In this document: positions 1-9,373 of the stretch, piece after piece
Numbering within the stretch: position 1 is the stretch's first letter
Layout: the number at the start of each line of letters is the position of its first letter
Source: an uncultured Thermomicrobia bacterium
GTDB lineage: Bacteria; Chloroflexota; Chloroflexia; Thermomicrobiales; JALYUS01
Length of the DNA stretch: 64,000 nucleotides
Assembly: GCA_937968015.1 (NCBI GenBank)
Contig: CALBSO010000050.1
Location: 62,001 to 126,000 of the forward strand
Direction: 5' to 3'
Made by a program: the position numbers and the translations under genes
Notes under the pieces: generated by a model
What the model was told of the DNA's origin: nothing
Databases searched by the model: none
What the model saw: the letters and a program-made list of their open reading frames with translations, nothing else

Positions 1-1456
1 GCGGATCGTCAATCATCGCTGGCACATGGTTGCGGTGCGCGGGGAGTTCGGCACGCGGGATGTTCAGGAAATACGTCAGGTAGACGAAGAGCGCGCCGTG
101 GAAGATCGCCCGCAGCAGCGCGCGGTCCGTCTCGTCGCTTCGGCCCGCGATGCGATGCGCCAATGAATCGAGTGCGTGGCAGTATGAGATGACATGGAGC
201 ACGTCGTCCCAGTCTTCCTCATTCTGCAAGGGGAAACGGGCGACGCGATAGACTCCGGCGCGGCAGAGGGTGCGCGTCAGATCAGTGATCGCCGCGCCGT
301 CCGCGATGGCGTCCCGGAAGGCGGCAATCGTCGCGTGCGGCGCATCGCCGAGTGCGGTGACGAGCAGGGCATCCGCGCCGTCCCATGCTTTATTGCTGCC
401 TGCCTCGATCAGTGCGGGGAGTTCCGCGAAGACGGCGTGCAGCGGCGCGACGAACTCCATCCAGTCGGCGGATTCCTCGTGCCGGAAGGCGGTCGCCATC
501 GGCGGAACGACGCCGGAGAGCACATCCGCCGCGTGTTCCTCGCCGATCAAATCCACCATCTCCCATGCCTTGTTCAGGAAATCCACGACATGCCCGGTGG
601 AGAGGAAGAAATGGTCCGTCGCGCCTGTGAGAAGCATGCCGACGACATCTTCGAGCGGCCATTCGGCAGCGACGGCGGTACGGATGCAGCGCTCGGCGCC
701 CGCCGCCTCGCGATCCTCGATGAAGAGACGGAACCAGCGCGTCAGATGCTCCTGATCGGCGGTGTCGAGTGTCGGCAGCGGGCGCTGGACGCGGCGCGGC
801 GGGCCGTCGAAGGAATCGCGCGCCATCTGGATGCCACCATGCACGAGTGCGAGCGGCACATCGGGCGGCAGGAGTGCCGGGCCGAGGTTGCCCATACACG
901 TCATGATGACGAGACCGGGGCCGAAGCCGTTGCGCCGGTAGCGGAGGGCGTGCGGTGCGGTATGGCTGATCACCGTCGGCATCGTCTCGCGCGCCGCGAG
1001 CAGGCTCGCGACGGCCTTGGCGATCAGGAAGGTGTTGCGCTCCTCCATCCCCTGCGCGAGGTCGGCATACCCCTTTTCTGCCCGCGCGTGATAGAACGTC
1101 TCCACCGGAGTGGGCGAGACGTAGATGTCATCCCCGCGCACCTCGACGGGAAAGACCGGCACATCGTCTCCGCCGCCGGTGAAGCAGCCACCGGAGCAGA
1201 GATCGAAGCGCCAGTGATGCCAATGGCAGCGCATGACGCCATTGGTGATCGTCGCCTTGGAGAGGGGATAGCCCATATGCGGGCAGCGGTTGTCCAGCGC
1301 GCGCACCTCCCCCTCATGCATCAGGAGCAACACCTGCCGCTCGCCGACCTTGACGACACGCTGCCCGCGCGCCTCCAGATCGTGCAGGCTCGCCGCGCGC
1401 ACGAAGCCATCATCCGCCACTCTGCGTCCATTCGCCCGGGTCGTGGTCGTCGCCAT
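1..1456 (-). CDS. Rieske [2Fe-2S] domain protein, C-terminus cut by window edge
   Basis: At least 485 residues are visible and the frame is still open at base 1. An N-terminal Rieske domain carries both cluster motifs, Cys58-x-His60 and Cys77-x-x-His80, and should bind a [2Fe-2S] cluster for electron transfer. The roughly 370 residues behind it contain no ring-hydroxylating dioxygenase motif I can recognise, so the substrate is unknown; the long helical-looking C-terminal part may be a separate oxygenase-like or regulatory domain. The start at 1456 is fixed by an AGGAGG site a few bases upstream. Being open at the edge, it is easily missed, and the long open frames on the opposite strand here are shadows. 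Family is well supported, function is not. Confidence 0.85.
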   Translation of the reverse strand, partial: MATTTTRANGRRVADDGFVRAASLHDLEARGQRVVKVGERQVLLLMHEGEVRALDNRCPHMGYPLSKATITNGVMRCHWHHWRFDLCSGGCFTGGGDDVPVFPVEVRGDDIYVSPTPVETFYHARAEKGYADLAQGMEERNTFLIAKAVASLLAARETMPTVISHTAPHALRYRRNGFGPGLVIMTCMGNLGPALLPPDVPLALVHGGIQMARDSFDGPPRRVQRPLPTLDTADQEHLTRWFRLFIEDREAAGAERCIRTAVAAEWPLEDVVGMLLTGATDHFFLSTGHVVDFLNKAWEMVDLIGEEHAADVLSGVVPPMATAFRHEESADWMEFVAPLHAVFAELPALIEAGSNKAWDGADALLVTALGDAPHATIAAFRDAIADGAAITDLTRTLCRAGVYRVARFPLQNEEDWDDVLHVISYCHALDSLAHRIAGRSDETDRALLRAIFHGALFVYLTYFLNIPRAELPAHRNHVPAMIDDP

Positions 1457-1593
1457 CCGGCACCTCCTTGGGGATTGCTTTCGATGATTCCAGCATACAC
1501 CTGATTGCGAGAAAAACAAGTGGTTGCTGTCTAAAATATGAATTGCTCGTCCGTTGATTGGGAAATGCGGTCGCTGTCTGCGATGATGTGACA

Positions 1594-1943
1594 ATGAAAC
1601 TACCCAATGCCGCCGACACGATCGTCGCAAAAGAGAAGATCACGGCGTATCTCCTCTCGCCGACGCATCCACAGGGCGGGGGCAAAGCGAATTTTTTCAG
1701 CGCTTTGGGTTTTCATCCGAACACTGGGAAGTGCTTGCGACTGCTTTACAAAACCATGCGCTGAACTACGACGTTGTCGCGATGCGAGAGACACCGTACG
1801 GGACGCGGTATACTGTGGAAGGGCCGATCATCACGCCCGATAGGCGGAACCCCGAAGTTCGCGTGGGATGGTTCGTCCGTAGCGGCGAAAGTGTGCCGCG
1901 ATTGGCAACGGCGGTACCGGCCCACAAAGGTAGGCGGCAATGA
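1594..1943 (+). pseudogene. DUF6883 family protein, frameshifted at a T-run
   Basis: The first frame from 1594 gives a DUF6883-like N-terminus (MKLPNA..., then ...PQGGGKANF). After six T residues at 1692-1697 the homology continues in another frame as FFQRFGFSSEHWEVL... and runs to the family's typical ending near VPRLATAVPA. Seven T residues would make one continuous protein of about 116 residues, close to the family's usual length. The stop at 1941-1943 overlaps the ATG of the DUF4926 gene (ATGA), so the two were translated as a pair. Function of DUF6883 is unknown. The lesion may be a real mutation, a sequencing error at the homopolymer, or slippage; I cannot tell which. Confidence 0.75.
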
Positions 1944-2191
1944 ATATTCGAGAACTCGATGTGGTGGCACTTACGGTTCCGCTCCCGGATGCCGAGATGT
2001 TCGATGATAGTGACGGACTACGCATTGGCGATCAGGGAACCGTCGTTGGTGTGTGGCGTGAAAACGTCGCATATATTGTCGAATTCGTTCGCGATGGAGA
2101 GACGGTTGCCATCGAAGATGTAACGCCAGACCAGGTGCGGCTCGTCTGGCAACATGCTTCTGCCGCCCAGTACAAGACCGTGAATGCATGA
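1940..2191 (+). CDS. DUF4926 family small protein
   Basis: An 83-residue protein with the family's pattern: an N-terminal DVVALT.PLPD stretch, a [10 protein letters not shown] core and a C-terminal [12 protein letters not shown] strand, suggesting a small SH3-like beta barrel. DUF4926 and DUF6883 genes commonly lie side by side, as here, where the start overlaps the preceding stop by four bases. Its own stop again overlaps, by four bases, a possible start of the carboxyltransferase gene downstream. The role is unknown; the pair is often discussed as a toxin/antitoxin-like or accessory module, but nothing in the sequence proves that. If the upstream gene is dead, this one may be an orphan. Confidence 0.8.
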   Translation: MNIRELDVVALTVPLPDAEMFDDSDGLRIGDQGTVVGVWRENVAYIVEFVRDGETVAIEDVTPDQVRLVWQHASAAQYKTVNA

Positions 2192-3837
2192 GTCCCGCAA
2201 CGCTGATTAACCACTTCGATATGGTCGCGTTGCCCATCCTGCCGACGCATCTCGACACGGGCGCGCCGGACTTCCAGGAGAATGCGGCGATCATGGGCGC
2301 GCGTGTCGCGGAACTGCGGCTACGGCTGCGGCAGGTAGCGGCAGGCGGTGGCGAAGCGGCGATTGCGCGGCACCGGGCGCGGGGCAAGCTGCTGGTGCGG
2401 GAGCGGATTGACGCTCTCGTGGACCCCGGCACCCCTTTTCTCGAACTGAGCGCGCTCGCCGCCTGGGAGATGTACGACGGCGATGCGCCCGCGGCGGGGA
2501 TCGTCACGGGCATTGGCGCGGTCTGTGGGCGGGAAGTCGTCATCGTCGCGAATGATGCGACGGTGAAGGGCGGTACGTATTATCCGCTGACCGTCAAGAA
2601 GCATCTCCGGGCGCAGGAGATCGCGGCGCAGAACCGGCTGCCCTGCCTCTACCTCGTGGACTCGGGCGGTGCATTCCTGCCCTTGCAGGCCGATGTCTTC
2701 CCCGACCGCGATCATTTCGGTCGCATCTTCTACAACCAGGCGCAGTTATCCGCCGCCGGTATCCCTCAGATCGCTGCCGTCATGGGCTCCTGCACGGCGG
2801 GGGGCGCATATGTGCCGGCGATGAGCGACGAGACGATCATCGTGCGCGGCACCGGAACGATCTTCCTCGGTGGCCCACCGCTCGTGAAGGCCGCCACGGG
2901 CGAGGAAGTGACCGCCGAAGAACTGGGCGGCGCGGAAGTCCACACGACGCTCTCCGGCGTCGCCGACCACTACGCGGTGAATGACGAGCACGCGCTAGCG
3001 ATCTGCCGCGCCATCGTTGCCAATCTCCATAATGAAAAGCATCTGCCGTGGCCCCTTCTTGCCATTGAGTCGCCACGATACGACCCCGCCGAACTGGGGG
3101 GCATCGTGCCAAGCGATACGCGCATGGGATGGGATGTCCGTGAGGTGATCGCACGTATCGTGGACGGCAGCCGCTTCCAGGAGTTCAAGGCGCGCTACGG
3201 AGAGACGCTCGTCTGCGGCTTCGCCTCCCTCTTCGGCTACCCGGTGGGGATCGTCGCGAATAACGGCATCCTCTTCTCCGAGAGCGCGCAGAAAGGGGCG
3301 CACTTCGTTGAGTTGTGCGCCAAGCGGAAGATCCCGCTCGTTTTCTTACAGAACATCACCGGCTTTATGGTCGGCAAGCAGTATGAGAACGCGGGCATCG
3401 CGCGGGACGGCGCGAAGATGGTGATGGCGGTCGCAAACGCGGCGGTGCCGAAGTTCACAGTCGTCATCGGCGGCTCGTTCGGCGCGGGCAACTATGCGAT
3501 GTGTGGCCGGGCGTACGCACCGCGCCAGTTGTGGATGTGGCCGAACGCGCGCATCTCGGTGATGGGCGGGCAACAAGCGGCGAATGTCCTCCTGACGATC
3601 CGGGAAGATAATCTCCGCACCCACGGCACGACAATGACGCCGGAAGAGCGTGAGGAGTTCATGCGCCCGACGCTTGACACCTACGAGCGGGAAGGCAACC
3701 CATACTACAGCACCGCGCGTCTCTGGGACGATGGGATCATTGCCCCGGAGGAGACGCGTCTCGTCCTCGGTCTCGGCATTGCCGCCGCCCTCAACGCGCC
3801 AATCCCCGACACCACTTGGGGCATCTTTCGCATGTAG
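2188..3837 (+). CDS. liuB: Methylcrotonyl-CoA carboxylase, carboxyltransferase (beta) subunit
   Basis: A 549-residue carboxyltransferase of the crotonase-fold pair type. Visible family features are [17 protein letters not shown] near 52-69, the [20 protein letters not shown] block near 121-140, DSGGAF at 158-163 and GGSFGAGNY at 428-436, the oxyanion-forming glycine motifs. These patterns fit the methylcrotonyl-CoA enzyme better than propionyl- or acetyl-CoA carboxylases. It would transfer CO2 from biotin to methylcrotonyl-CoA in leucine breakdown, with the biotin subunit LiuD encoded 23 kb away. The start at 2188 overlaps the DUF4926 stop (translational coupling); an internal ATG at 2221 lacks a clear ribosome site but matches the usual N-terminus equally well. 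Confidence 0.9.
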   Translation: MSPATLINHFDMVALPILPTHLDTGAPDFQENAAIMGARVAELRLRLRQVAAGGGEAAIARHRARGKLLVRERIDALVDPGTPFLELSALAAWEMYDGDAPAAGIVTGIGAVCGREVVIVANDATVKGGTYYPLTVKKHLRAQEIAAQNRLPCLYLVDSGGAFLPLQADVFPDRDHFGRIFYNQAQLSAAGIPQIAAVMGSCTAGGAYVPAMSDETIIVRGTGTIFLGGPPLVKAATGEEVTAEELGGAEVHTTLSGVADHYAVNDEHALAICRAIVANLHNEKHLPWPLLAIESPRYDPAELGGIVPSDTRMGWDVREVIARIVDGSRFQEFKARYGETLVCGFASLFGYPVGIVANNGILFSESAQKGAHFVELCAKRKIPLVFLQNITGFMVGKQYENAGIARDGAKMVMAVANAAVPKFTVVIGGSFGAGNYAMCGRAYAPRQLWMWPNARISVMGGQQAANVLLTIREDNLRTHGTTMTPEEREEFMRPTLDTYEREGNPYYSTARLWDDGIIAPEETRLVLGLGIAAALNAPIPDTTWGIFRM

Positions 3838-4217
3838 CGCCGATCCGTATCGTCCGCATTTTCACTCAGCGAAAAGTTTGCAGAATCCGCAGCATGCCCA
3901 TCACAAATCCGTGGTGGCTGCGTTCAGAGTAGTGGATGGTAGGGGGAAAGCGAACACACCATTCATCGGCCCGGGGAGGTTTGGGGAAGGACCGGAGGAG
4001 AAGCCTCCGGACACATGACAACCGGGGCCCCTCGCGGGACCCCGGCTGCCGGTGTATGGGGAGGTATGGGGAAGGTATGTACGTCTCATAACGGAGCGAC
4101 CGAATGTCTTCGCCGTTCCTGTTTCAGAGATGTGCAAGAGACATGCCATGACGTTCCGGAAAGCGCCGCTCTCCTTTTCATCAATCATTCATCTGGGTCG
4201 AGTAGACTGAGGGCGCA
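3838..4217. other. Intergenic region with two hairpins
   Basis: No credible gene is seen in these 380 bases. Two GC-rich hairpins lie back to back: CCGGAGG/CCTCCGG at 3992-3998 and 4004-4010 with a five-base loop, and CCGGGG/CCCCGG at 4022-4027 and 4040-4045 with a second inner stem. Neither is followed by a T-tract, so they are at best weak terminators of the carboxyltransferase transcript. The promoter of the downstream membrane protein should lie in the last 100 bases, but no convincing -35/-10 pair was identified. Confidence 0.4.
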
Positions 4218-5381
4218 ATGATCGGTGATCGCCTGGTAATCACGAAACATCAGAGCGGACAACGAGGCGCCGGCGCCACGGGAAACGGTACGGGTACGTC
4301 GGCGTCCATCGAGGGAAATGGAAACGGGGAATCGGGCATGCGTCGTCGAATTCTTCTCATCCTCGCTGTCGTCGGCGGCATCACTGGGATGCTGATCGCC
4401 TCCGGCATCTCGATCGGTCCCTTCAATGCCCGCGACTATCTCGCCGATGTGCCGCGCATTCCCCTGGCAATCTGTGTCGGGCTGCTTGTCTGCACTGAAG
4501 TGGTGAAGGGCGCCCGGTGGGGGACATTCCTGCGCGCTTCCGGGGTACGCATTCGGATCAGCGATGCAATCAGCACCAGCATGGCGAGCCAGGCGCTCAC
4601 CGTCCTGCCGGGGCACGATTTCCTCGCCGCGCGCCTCGTGGAGGAGCATAGCCAGGGGCGTTACCACCCAAAGATGCGCCAAGCCACGCCCGCTCTCGTC
4701 GCCCGCTGGATTGCCGACGCTATCGCGCTCTCGATCGTCGTGACCGTCGGCGTGGCGTACTACCAATCCTTCACACCCTATACGCTGATTCCGATCCCGA
4801 TTGCGCTCAGTGTCGCGCTGCTCCTCCGCTCGAAGACGCCCGCGCGCTGGATCGCCCGCCAACTCGCCCGCTGGCCGCGCACCCAGAAACTCGTCCGCTC
4901 CGAGGCCGATTTCCACCGCGCCGCCCGCCGCGTGATGCGCCCCCGCCCCCTCGCGGCGGGCGTCTGCTACAGCACCGTCTGCACCCTCCTTTCCGCGATG
5001 ATTCTCTACACCCTCACGCGCGGCTTCGGCAGCACCGGACTCTCGATGCCTGAAGCGCTTGTCACGCACTCACTGAGCACCCTCACCGCGATGATTAGCT
5101 TCATTCCTCTCGGCTTCGGCGTCGCGGACGGTAGTCTGGCTGCCTGGATGCACTACTTCGGCGTCGGCGCGTGGCACATCGTCCTCGTCGCAATGACGGT
5201 GCGCCTGCTCAATATCGTCGTGCGCACCGCGATTGGCATCGCGACGCTGCTCACACGTTACCGAGGGATGTGGGAAGGCAGCCCGCGCCAACTCATCGGT
5301 CGCATTCTCAGAGGCCGCCCCGCTTTCGTCCCGACAAGTGTGGCGCGTTCTGTTATCGTCGAGTCAGCCGAGATTGCCTGA
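4218..5381 (+). CDS. Flippase-like (lysylphosphatidylglycerol synthase TM-type) membrane protein
   Basis: A 387-residue integral membrane protein of the LPG_synthase_TM/UPF0104 type. After a cytoplasmic, glycine- and serine-rich N-terminal 40 residues come about seven hydrophobic segments, with the family's conserved layout: a first TM, the EVVKGARWGTFLRA loop, a GHDFLAARLVEE motif and a late SFIPLGFGVADGSLAAW motif resembling the P-G-G-hG-x-x-E region. Relatives move or present lipid-linked substrates; the substrate here cannot be read from the sequence. ATG at 4218 is used because no better ribosome site lies further in, but a start at 4338 (MRRRILLILAV) would also give a proper first membrane helix. 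Confidence 0.8.
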   Translation: MIGDRLVITKHQSGQRGAGATGNGTGTSASIEGNGNGESGMRRRILLILAVVGGITGMLIASGISIGPFNARDYLADVPRIPLAICVGLLVCTEVVKGARWGTFLRASGVRIRISDAISTSMASQALTVLPGHDFLAARLVEEHSQGRYHPKMRQATPALVARWIADAIALSIVVTVGVAYYQSFTPYTLIPIPIALSVALLLRSKTPARWIARQLARWPRTQKLVRSEADFHRAARRVMRPRPLAAGVCYSTVCTLLSAMILYTLTRGFGSTGLSMPEALVTHSLSTLTAMISFIPLGFGVADGSLAAWMHYFGVGAWHIVLVAMTVRLLNIVVRTAIGIATLLTRYRGMWEGSPRQLIGRILRGRPAFVPTSVARSVIVESAEIA

Positions 5382-5447
5382 TCGCGTGTATCACTTCAGT
5401 CCGATACCGGCCTCGTATCCGCATCATTCATGATGGGAGAAATTCAT

Positions 5448-5762
5448 ATGCCAGCAAAGATGTTCGTGATGTACAACCACCCGACCGATCCGGCGGCGTT
5501 CGACACGTATTACGCCGAGATACATACGCCACTGGCGAAGAAAATCCCCCGCATGCGCTCGCTCGTCGTCAGCAGCGGCCCGATCGTCGCGCCGGACGGC
5601 TCGCCCTCGCCCTCTCATCAGATCGCGGAATTGACGTTCGATTCAATGGCGGATTTGCAGGCCGGGATGTCGTCACCCGAGGGGCGCGAGACCGCTGGTG
5701 ATCTGCGCAACTTCGCGGGCGCGGGCGTAACGCTCCTTGTCTACGAGACGCGTGAGGCGTAA
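5448..5762 (+). CDS. EthD family protein
   Basis: A 104-residue ferredoxin-like alpha/beta-barrel protein. The N-terminal MFVMYNHPTDPAAFDTYY segment and the HTPLAKKIP motif are typical of EthD proteins, and the VTLLVYE strand closes the fold. Family members are small dimers associated with degradative or biosynthetic oxidations, but most have no assigned reaction. The start at 5448 is set by a GGGAGA site seven bases upstream. It follows the flippase-like gene after 66 bases in the same direction and could be co-transcribed. Confidence 0.85.
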   Translation: MPAKMFVMYNHPTDPAAFDTYYAEIHTPLAKKIPRMRSLVVSSGPIVAPDGSPSPSHQIAELTFDSMADLQAGMSSPEGRETAGDLRNFAGAGVTLLVYETREA

Positions 5763-5847
5763 GCACAGTATCACAATCACACACTACCAATCGGCACACG
5801 ATGTGCGCCATGTCGCAAGGATAATCGCGACGTAGCGGCGCGAGGCG

Positions 5848-5940
5848 ATGGTCGCGCGCGGAGAGATCACTGACGCGGCTTGGGGACGGATCGCTCCACT
5901 CTTGACACCGAACGGGCGGACGAGGGCGGGCAGCAGCGGG
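5848..5940 (+). mobile_element. Relic of an IS5-type transposase N-terminus
   Basis: The translation from 5848 begins MVARGEITDAAWGRIAPLL, which matches the opening of the DUF4096 helix-turn-helix domain found at the N-terminus of IS5-group transposases. After about 25 residues (TPNGR) the similarity ends and no catalytic DDE region follows. No terminal inverted repeats were recognised. It sits in the gap between convergent genes and is best read as a decayed insertion sequence. Confidence 0.6.
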
Positions 5941-5993
5941 TGCGCCGGGGTGACGCACTCACTCATCCGCTCGATGGGCATGCACCGGTCCGA

Positions 5994-7382
5994 CTACGGA
6001 CGTGGTGTCACGGTCGTGCCCGGTGATCCCGGTAGGGAGATGATTGGAAGGGGCGTGCCGTTCGCGGCAAGCGGCGTCGGCACGAGGAAGAGCGTGTCGC
6101 GTCCGGTCAGCATTTGCAACCAGAGCCGCCCGCGTGCCGGCTCCGGCGTCTGCGTAATGTCGGCGATCAACACCCCCTTGCCGCTGACCGTCATCGTCCG
6201 GCTCGTGACCGTCGTGGCGAAGGTTGGGATGAGCGGCTGCTGCGTGCGAATGCTCTGATATCCACGGAGCCGCTTGACCAACTCGGGGGCATCCGCCGCC
6301 GCGTCCGCCGGGCGCGTGTAGACGAGCGCGACGTGGATCGTCCGCTTGTCGTTCCCCGCGTCCGTATAGCCCATCGCGGTCAGTTCCGGGGTGTGCAGGG
6401 TGCCCCAGTCGCGCGTCATCGCCGTGATCGCCACCGATCGCTCGGGATTCAACAGGGCAATGGCGGGGTCGGCGGCGGGGGGTGGCATCGTCGCCATGCT
6501 CGTGACATCGCCGAGGGCGGTGGCGAGGGCGCGGGTCGTCGGGAACGTCTCCAGGGCGGGCCGCTTCTTCGCCTCCGCATCCAGCGCCGCCGCGATCAGT
6601 CCGGTCGCGGGCGCGGCGATGATCCGCTCGGTGCTGACGGCGATGCGGTTCAGCCGCGCGAGTGTGAGCGGGGCGTTCGGCTCGCTCAGGGGCGGCAGCT
6701 GGTTATCCTCGCGGACGGTGAAGAAGGTCGCGCCGTTGTGGGTGGCGGTGGTGTAGCCTTGCGCCCGCAGTTTCGCCGCGATCGCGTCCGGGTCGAACCC
6801 GCCCTCCATGTGGGAGAAGTAGTCGGGCGGCTGCCCGGCCCAGATTTCCCGATCCACTTGATACACGTCGTAGCCGAACGCATCACGGTACAGACCGTTC
6901 GCGCTGTACGACCCTCCGGTGAAGTCCGAGAGGTAGCAACCGGCCGTCGCATTGACGTAGTCGGCGAGCGAGATGTTGTGCGCCTGCAGATCGGCGTCGC
7001 TGCGGACGCTCGCGAGGCCATACCGCTGCTTTGCCGCCGCGACGTTGGCGAAGGCGAGGGAGAAGATCCGGTCCGGTTTCTCCAGTGGCACGAAGGCGAG
7101 CAGGCGCAGCAGGTAGGAACCGGCCGCGGCGGGCTGCGGCGCCGCGCTGCTCGTTTGCTCCGTCGGCGGGGGCGTGGGGCGTACCGGCGTGGCGGAGGCT
7201 CCCGGTGAGGGCACGCCGCCGGTGCCGGCAGTAGGGGTCGGGGGTGGCGGTAGTGTGGGAGTCGGCGTGCCGGTTGTCGCCGGGGTGCTGCACGCGGCGA
7301 GGAGTGTCGCTGCGACGAGGGCGGCGGCCTCGCGGAGCAGCGTGCGACGGGCAAGCAGTAGGGACGAGTAGCGCGGGATCAT
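5994..7382 (-). CDS. Secreted lipoprotein of unknown function
   Basis: A 462-residue protein starting MIPRYSSLLLARR, with a hydrophobic stretch ending in a lipobox (LLAAC) and a Thr/Pro-rich linker of about 70 residues rich in TPTPT repeats, which should tether it to the outer face of the membrane. The remaining 350 residues form a globular domain with no catalytic motif I recognise. A GGAGGAGG site six bases before 7382 decides the start over longer alternatives. The next gene upstream (7539-8603) is also an anchored extracytoplasmic protein in the same direction, so both may serve an envelope function. No function is assigned. Confidence 0.8.
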   Translation of the reverse strand: MIPRYSSLLLARRTLLREAAALVAATLLAACSTPATTGTPTPTLPPPPTPTAGTGGVPSPGASATPVRPTPPPTEQTSSAAPQPAAAGSYLLRLLAFVPLEKPDRIFSLAFANVAAAKQRYGLASVRSDADLQAHNISLADYVNATAGCYLSDFTGGSYSANGLYRDAFGYDVYQVDREIWAGQPPDYFSHMEGGFDPDAIAAKLRAQGYTTATHNGATFFTVREDNQLPPLSEPNAPLTLARLNRIAVSTERIIAAPATGLIAAALDAEAKKRPALETFPTTRALATALGDVTSMATMPPPAADPAIALLNPERSVAITAMTRDWGTLHTPELTAMGYTDAGNDKRTIHVALVYTRPADAAADAPELVKRLRGYQSIRTQQPLIPTFATTVTSRTMTVSGKGVLIADITQTPEPARGRLWLQMLTGRDTLFLVPTPLAANGTPLPIISLPGSPGTTVTPRP

Positions 7383-7538
7383 GGCTCCTCCTCCGTCGTA
7401 ATAAGCAATGGAGGTCGCGAAAGCCGCCGCATTGCCGTAGTGGTCCTCTTCGCGCATCACCGCCGCGTATCACCGCCAAGGAAGCGAGAGTAGCACGGAT
7501 ATGCGCCCCTACACGCCTCTCAACCTGTTTGCGAGAGG

Positions 7539-8603
7539 TTAGCCGGCGGGTTGCTGCACATTGCGGACGGCGGGGACGGCGATGTGGATCTCCGCCCCGG
7601 TGTCGTGATCGGGGATCGTGACCGTACCGTTGAAGAGATAGACCGGCTGCAGGTAATCCCTGCCCTTCTGATCGCTGGCGACGGCATAGGCGAGCGAGAC
7701 GTTATTGATGAGCGCAGTCGCGTTCAGCGGTACCGAGAGACCGGCGGGCGGGCGGAGAACCACCATACCTCGCACTTGTGCCTGCTGCCACGCGTCATCG
7801 AGCGAGATGAGATCGTAGGCGCCCGGTCGAAGTTCGCCTGGCCACGCGCGCTGCACTTCCTGCACGACATTGCCGGGGCCAATGCGGACGCGGATCCCCG
7901 GCGTATCGGAAAGAATATCCGGCAGCGCCTTCGGGTGGAAGATGACATCGAGCGTATCACTATTGTGCCGCACATCAGCCGTGCCGACGTCCGCCGGGAG
8001 GAGATCGTGCATCGCGAGCCAGGTGCGCGCGCTGCTGATCGCGGTGTGATCGTCCGGCAGACTGTTTGCCGCCGTGGCGACGGCAGGCGGCGCGTAGACA
8101 GTCGCCTTCGCGTCAACGGAGAGCCTCCCGTTGCCATCCACGGTATAGATCCCCGCCTTCGGCTGCCGCACCGGCCCGGTCAGACCGAGTTTCCGCGCGA
8201 GATCATCTACCTGCGCGGCGTTCGGTGAAGGCCAGGTGATCGTGAAGACGTCTCCACGCGGCGCACCACCGGTGAGCGGGCCGGAGAGTTTGTAGATCAG
8301 TGAGGGTGACGGCGTTTCATTGACGATGGACATAACGGCTGGCAGTGTGCCGAACGGTTCATCGCCGCCCATCGGCGCGGGTATGACGAGCGCGGCAGGT
8401 GGCGGGACAAGCGTGGCCGAAAGCGTCGGGACAGCGGTGCGATGGCGCGAATCCGGCCCGACGATCCCGAAGATATAGAGCGTCACCGCGAGCACGGTGG
8501 CAAGTAAGAGCACGGGGATGCCGCGCCCCAGTGTTGCGGTTCGCGAACGCCGATAGTGCGGTTGTGTGGACCACCTGCGGCGGTACTGATTCACTCCGGC
8601 CAT
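7539..8603 (-). CDS. Membrane-anchored extracytoplasmic protein, weakly YycI-like
   Basis: A protein of about 354 residues with a basic N-terminus (NQYRRRW), one transmembrane helix (GIPVLLLATVLAVTLYIFG) and a large external domain. The C-terminal pattern of a LDDAWQQA helix, a LAYAVAS strand and DYLQPVYLFNGTV is reminiscent of the PepSY/YycH-YycI type folds that regulate two-component kinases, but the likeness is faint and I do not assign it. A start at 8603 is preferred; 8648 is an alternative with a GGGGAAG-like site. It lies 156 bases upstream of the lipoprotein gene on the same strand. Confidence 0.65.
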   Translation of the reverse strand: MAGVNQYRRRWSTQPHYRRSRTATLGRGIPVLLLATVLAVTLYIFGIVGPDSRHRTAVPTLSATLVPPPAALVIPAPMGGDEPFGTLPAVMSIVNETPSPSLIYKLSGPLTGGAPRGDVFTITWPSPNAAQVDDLARKLGLTGPVRQPKAGIYTVDGNGRLSVDAKATVYAPPAVATAANSLPDDHTAISSARTWLAMHDLLPADVGTADVRHNSDTLDVIFHPKALPDILSDTPGIRVRIGPGNVVQEVQRAWPGELRPGAYDLISLDDAWQQAQVRGMVVLRPPAGLSVPLNATALINNVSLAYAVASDQKGRDYLQPVYLFNGTVTIPDHDTGAEIHIAVPAVRNVQQPAG

Positions 8604-8750
8604 AGGGACCGTCTTCCCCTGTCTTCTCCCCCACCCGCGCGGAAGCATCGCGCTTCCCCGCGCTTGCTGCCGAGGATAGCACAGATGCGCGCGATGGCAA
8701 CCCCTTCTTCTGCCCAATTTGGCGATAGTTTGTAGAGGTCGGGGATGAGA

Positions 8751-9185
8751 TCAAGGCCGCGGGATGTCCTCCGGGTGAGGAGTGAGGTAGACGGGCAGGC
8801 TGACGAAGAGGAAGACGGCGATCGGTGCATCGAGCGCAAGGGTGCCGACCGCGACGAATGCCAGACGCACATCGAGGAGTAAGGCGAACGTAAGCAGACA
8901 AAATGCGGCGAGCGCGATCAGGCCCGCCTGCGTGGTGAGACGGCGGTAGCGGCGGCGCATGGTGCGGGGCGCATCCAGTGGCGCGATTTGCAGGAGCGCC
9001 CAGAAAGAGAAAAAGATGAAGGCGCCAATGATCGCCGCCCGGAGACCACGAAATCGTGCGAGCAATGGTAGCCAGATCGCCAATGGCGCGAGCAGCACAT
9101 GCGCGCGCGCGGCCGCGCGCAGCCGTGAAGCGCGGACGGCGAGGTAGCGGGGAACCGTGAAGATCGTCGGCCCATCGTCCATCAT
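8751..9185 (-). CDS. Small integral membrane protein
   Basis: A 144-residue protein beginning MMDDGPTIFTVPRYLAVRAS with about four hydrophobic helices, arranged as two hairpins separated by the basic loop PRTMRRRYRRLTTQ. There is no recognisable domain. The longer open frame upstream of 9185 overlaps the repeat at 9196-9306 and the MFS ribosome site and is not used. It is divergent from the MFS gene, and its function is unknown. Confidence 0.55.
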   Translation of the reverse strand: MMDDGPTIFTVPRYLAVRASRLRAAARAHVLLAPLAIWLPLLARFRGLRAAIIGAFIFFSFWALLQIAPLDAPRTMRRRYRRLTTQAGLIALAAFCLLTFALLLDVRLAFVAVGTLALDAPIAVFLFVSLPVYLTPHPEDIPRP

Positions 9186-9195
9186 ACGGGTATTG

Positions 9196-9306
9196 TACCG
9201 GCAGTCAGTAGCAGAACAAATGCCGATCCTGACCATTCGGGGCAACATCGTTGCGATGATTGAGCCGTACGGACTACTGCCGACTGCCGACCGCTGACTG
9301 GCTACT
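9196..9306. repeat. Heptamer-period repeat (TGCCGAC family) in a divergent promoter region
   Basis: Bases 9264-9305 read as degenerate seven-base units: GCCGTAC, GGACTAC, TGCCGAC twice, CGCTGAC, TGGCTAC. An imperfect complementary block, CGGCAGTCAGTAGCAG, lies near 9199-9214, so a long imperfect hairpin could form. It separates two divergent genes. The seven-base period is shared with the repeats at 21138, 34124 and 36177, although the sequence differs. Confidence 0.55.
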
Positions 9307-9373
9307 GTTGCATCGGCAGCGAGTGCGGTACGATGCGTGGCATTGTCTGGCGGAAGGAAAGGGAGTGCCCTGC

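Noticed and set aside
194..1504. Long plus-strand open frame at the left edge
   Set aside because: It lies opposite the Rieske gene, whose cluster motifs and ribosome site are clear; the plus-strand translation is Arg/His/Gly-rich low-complexity sequence typical of an antisense frame in GC-rich DNA.
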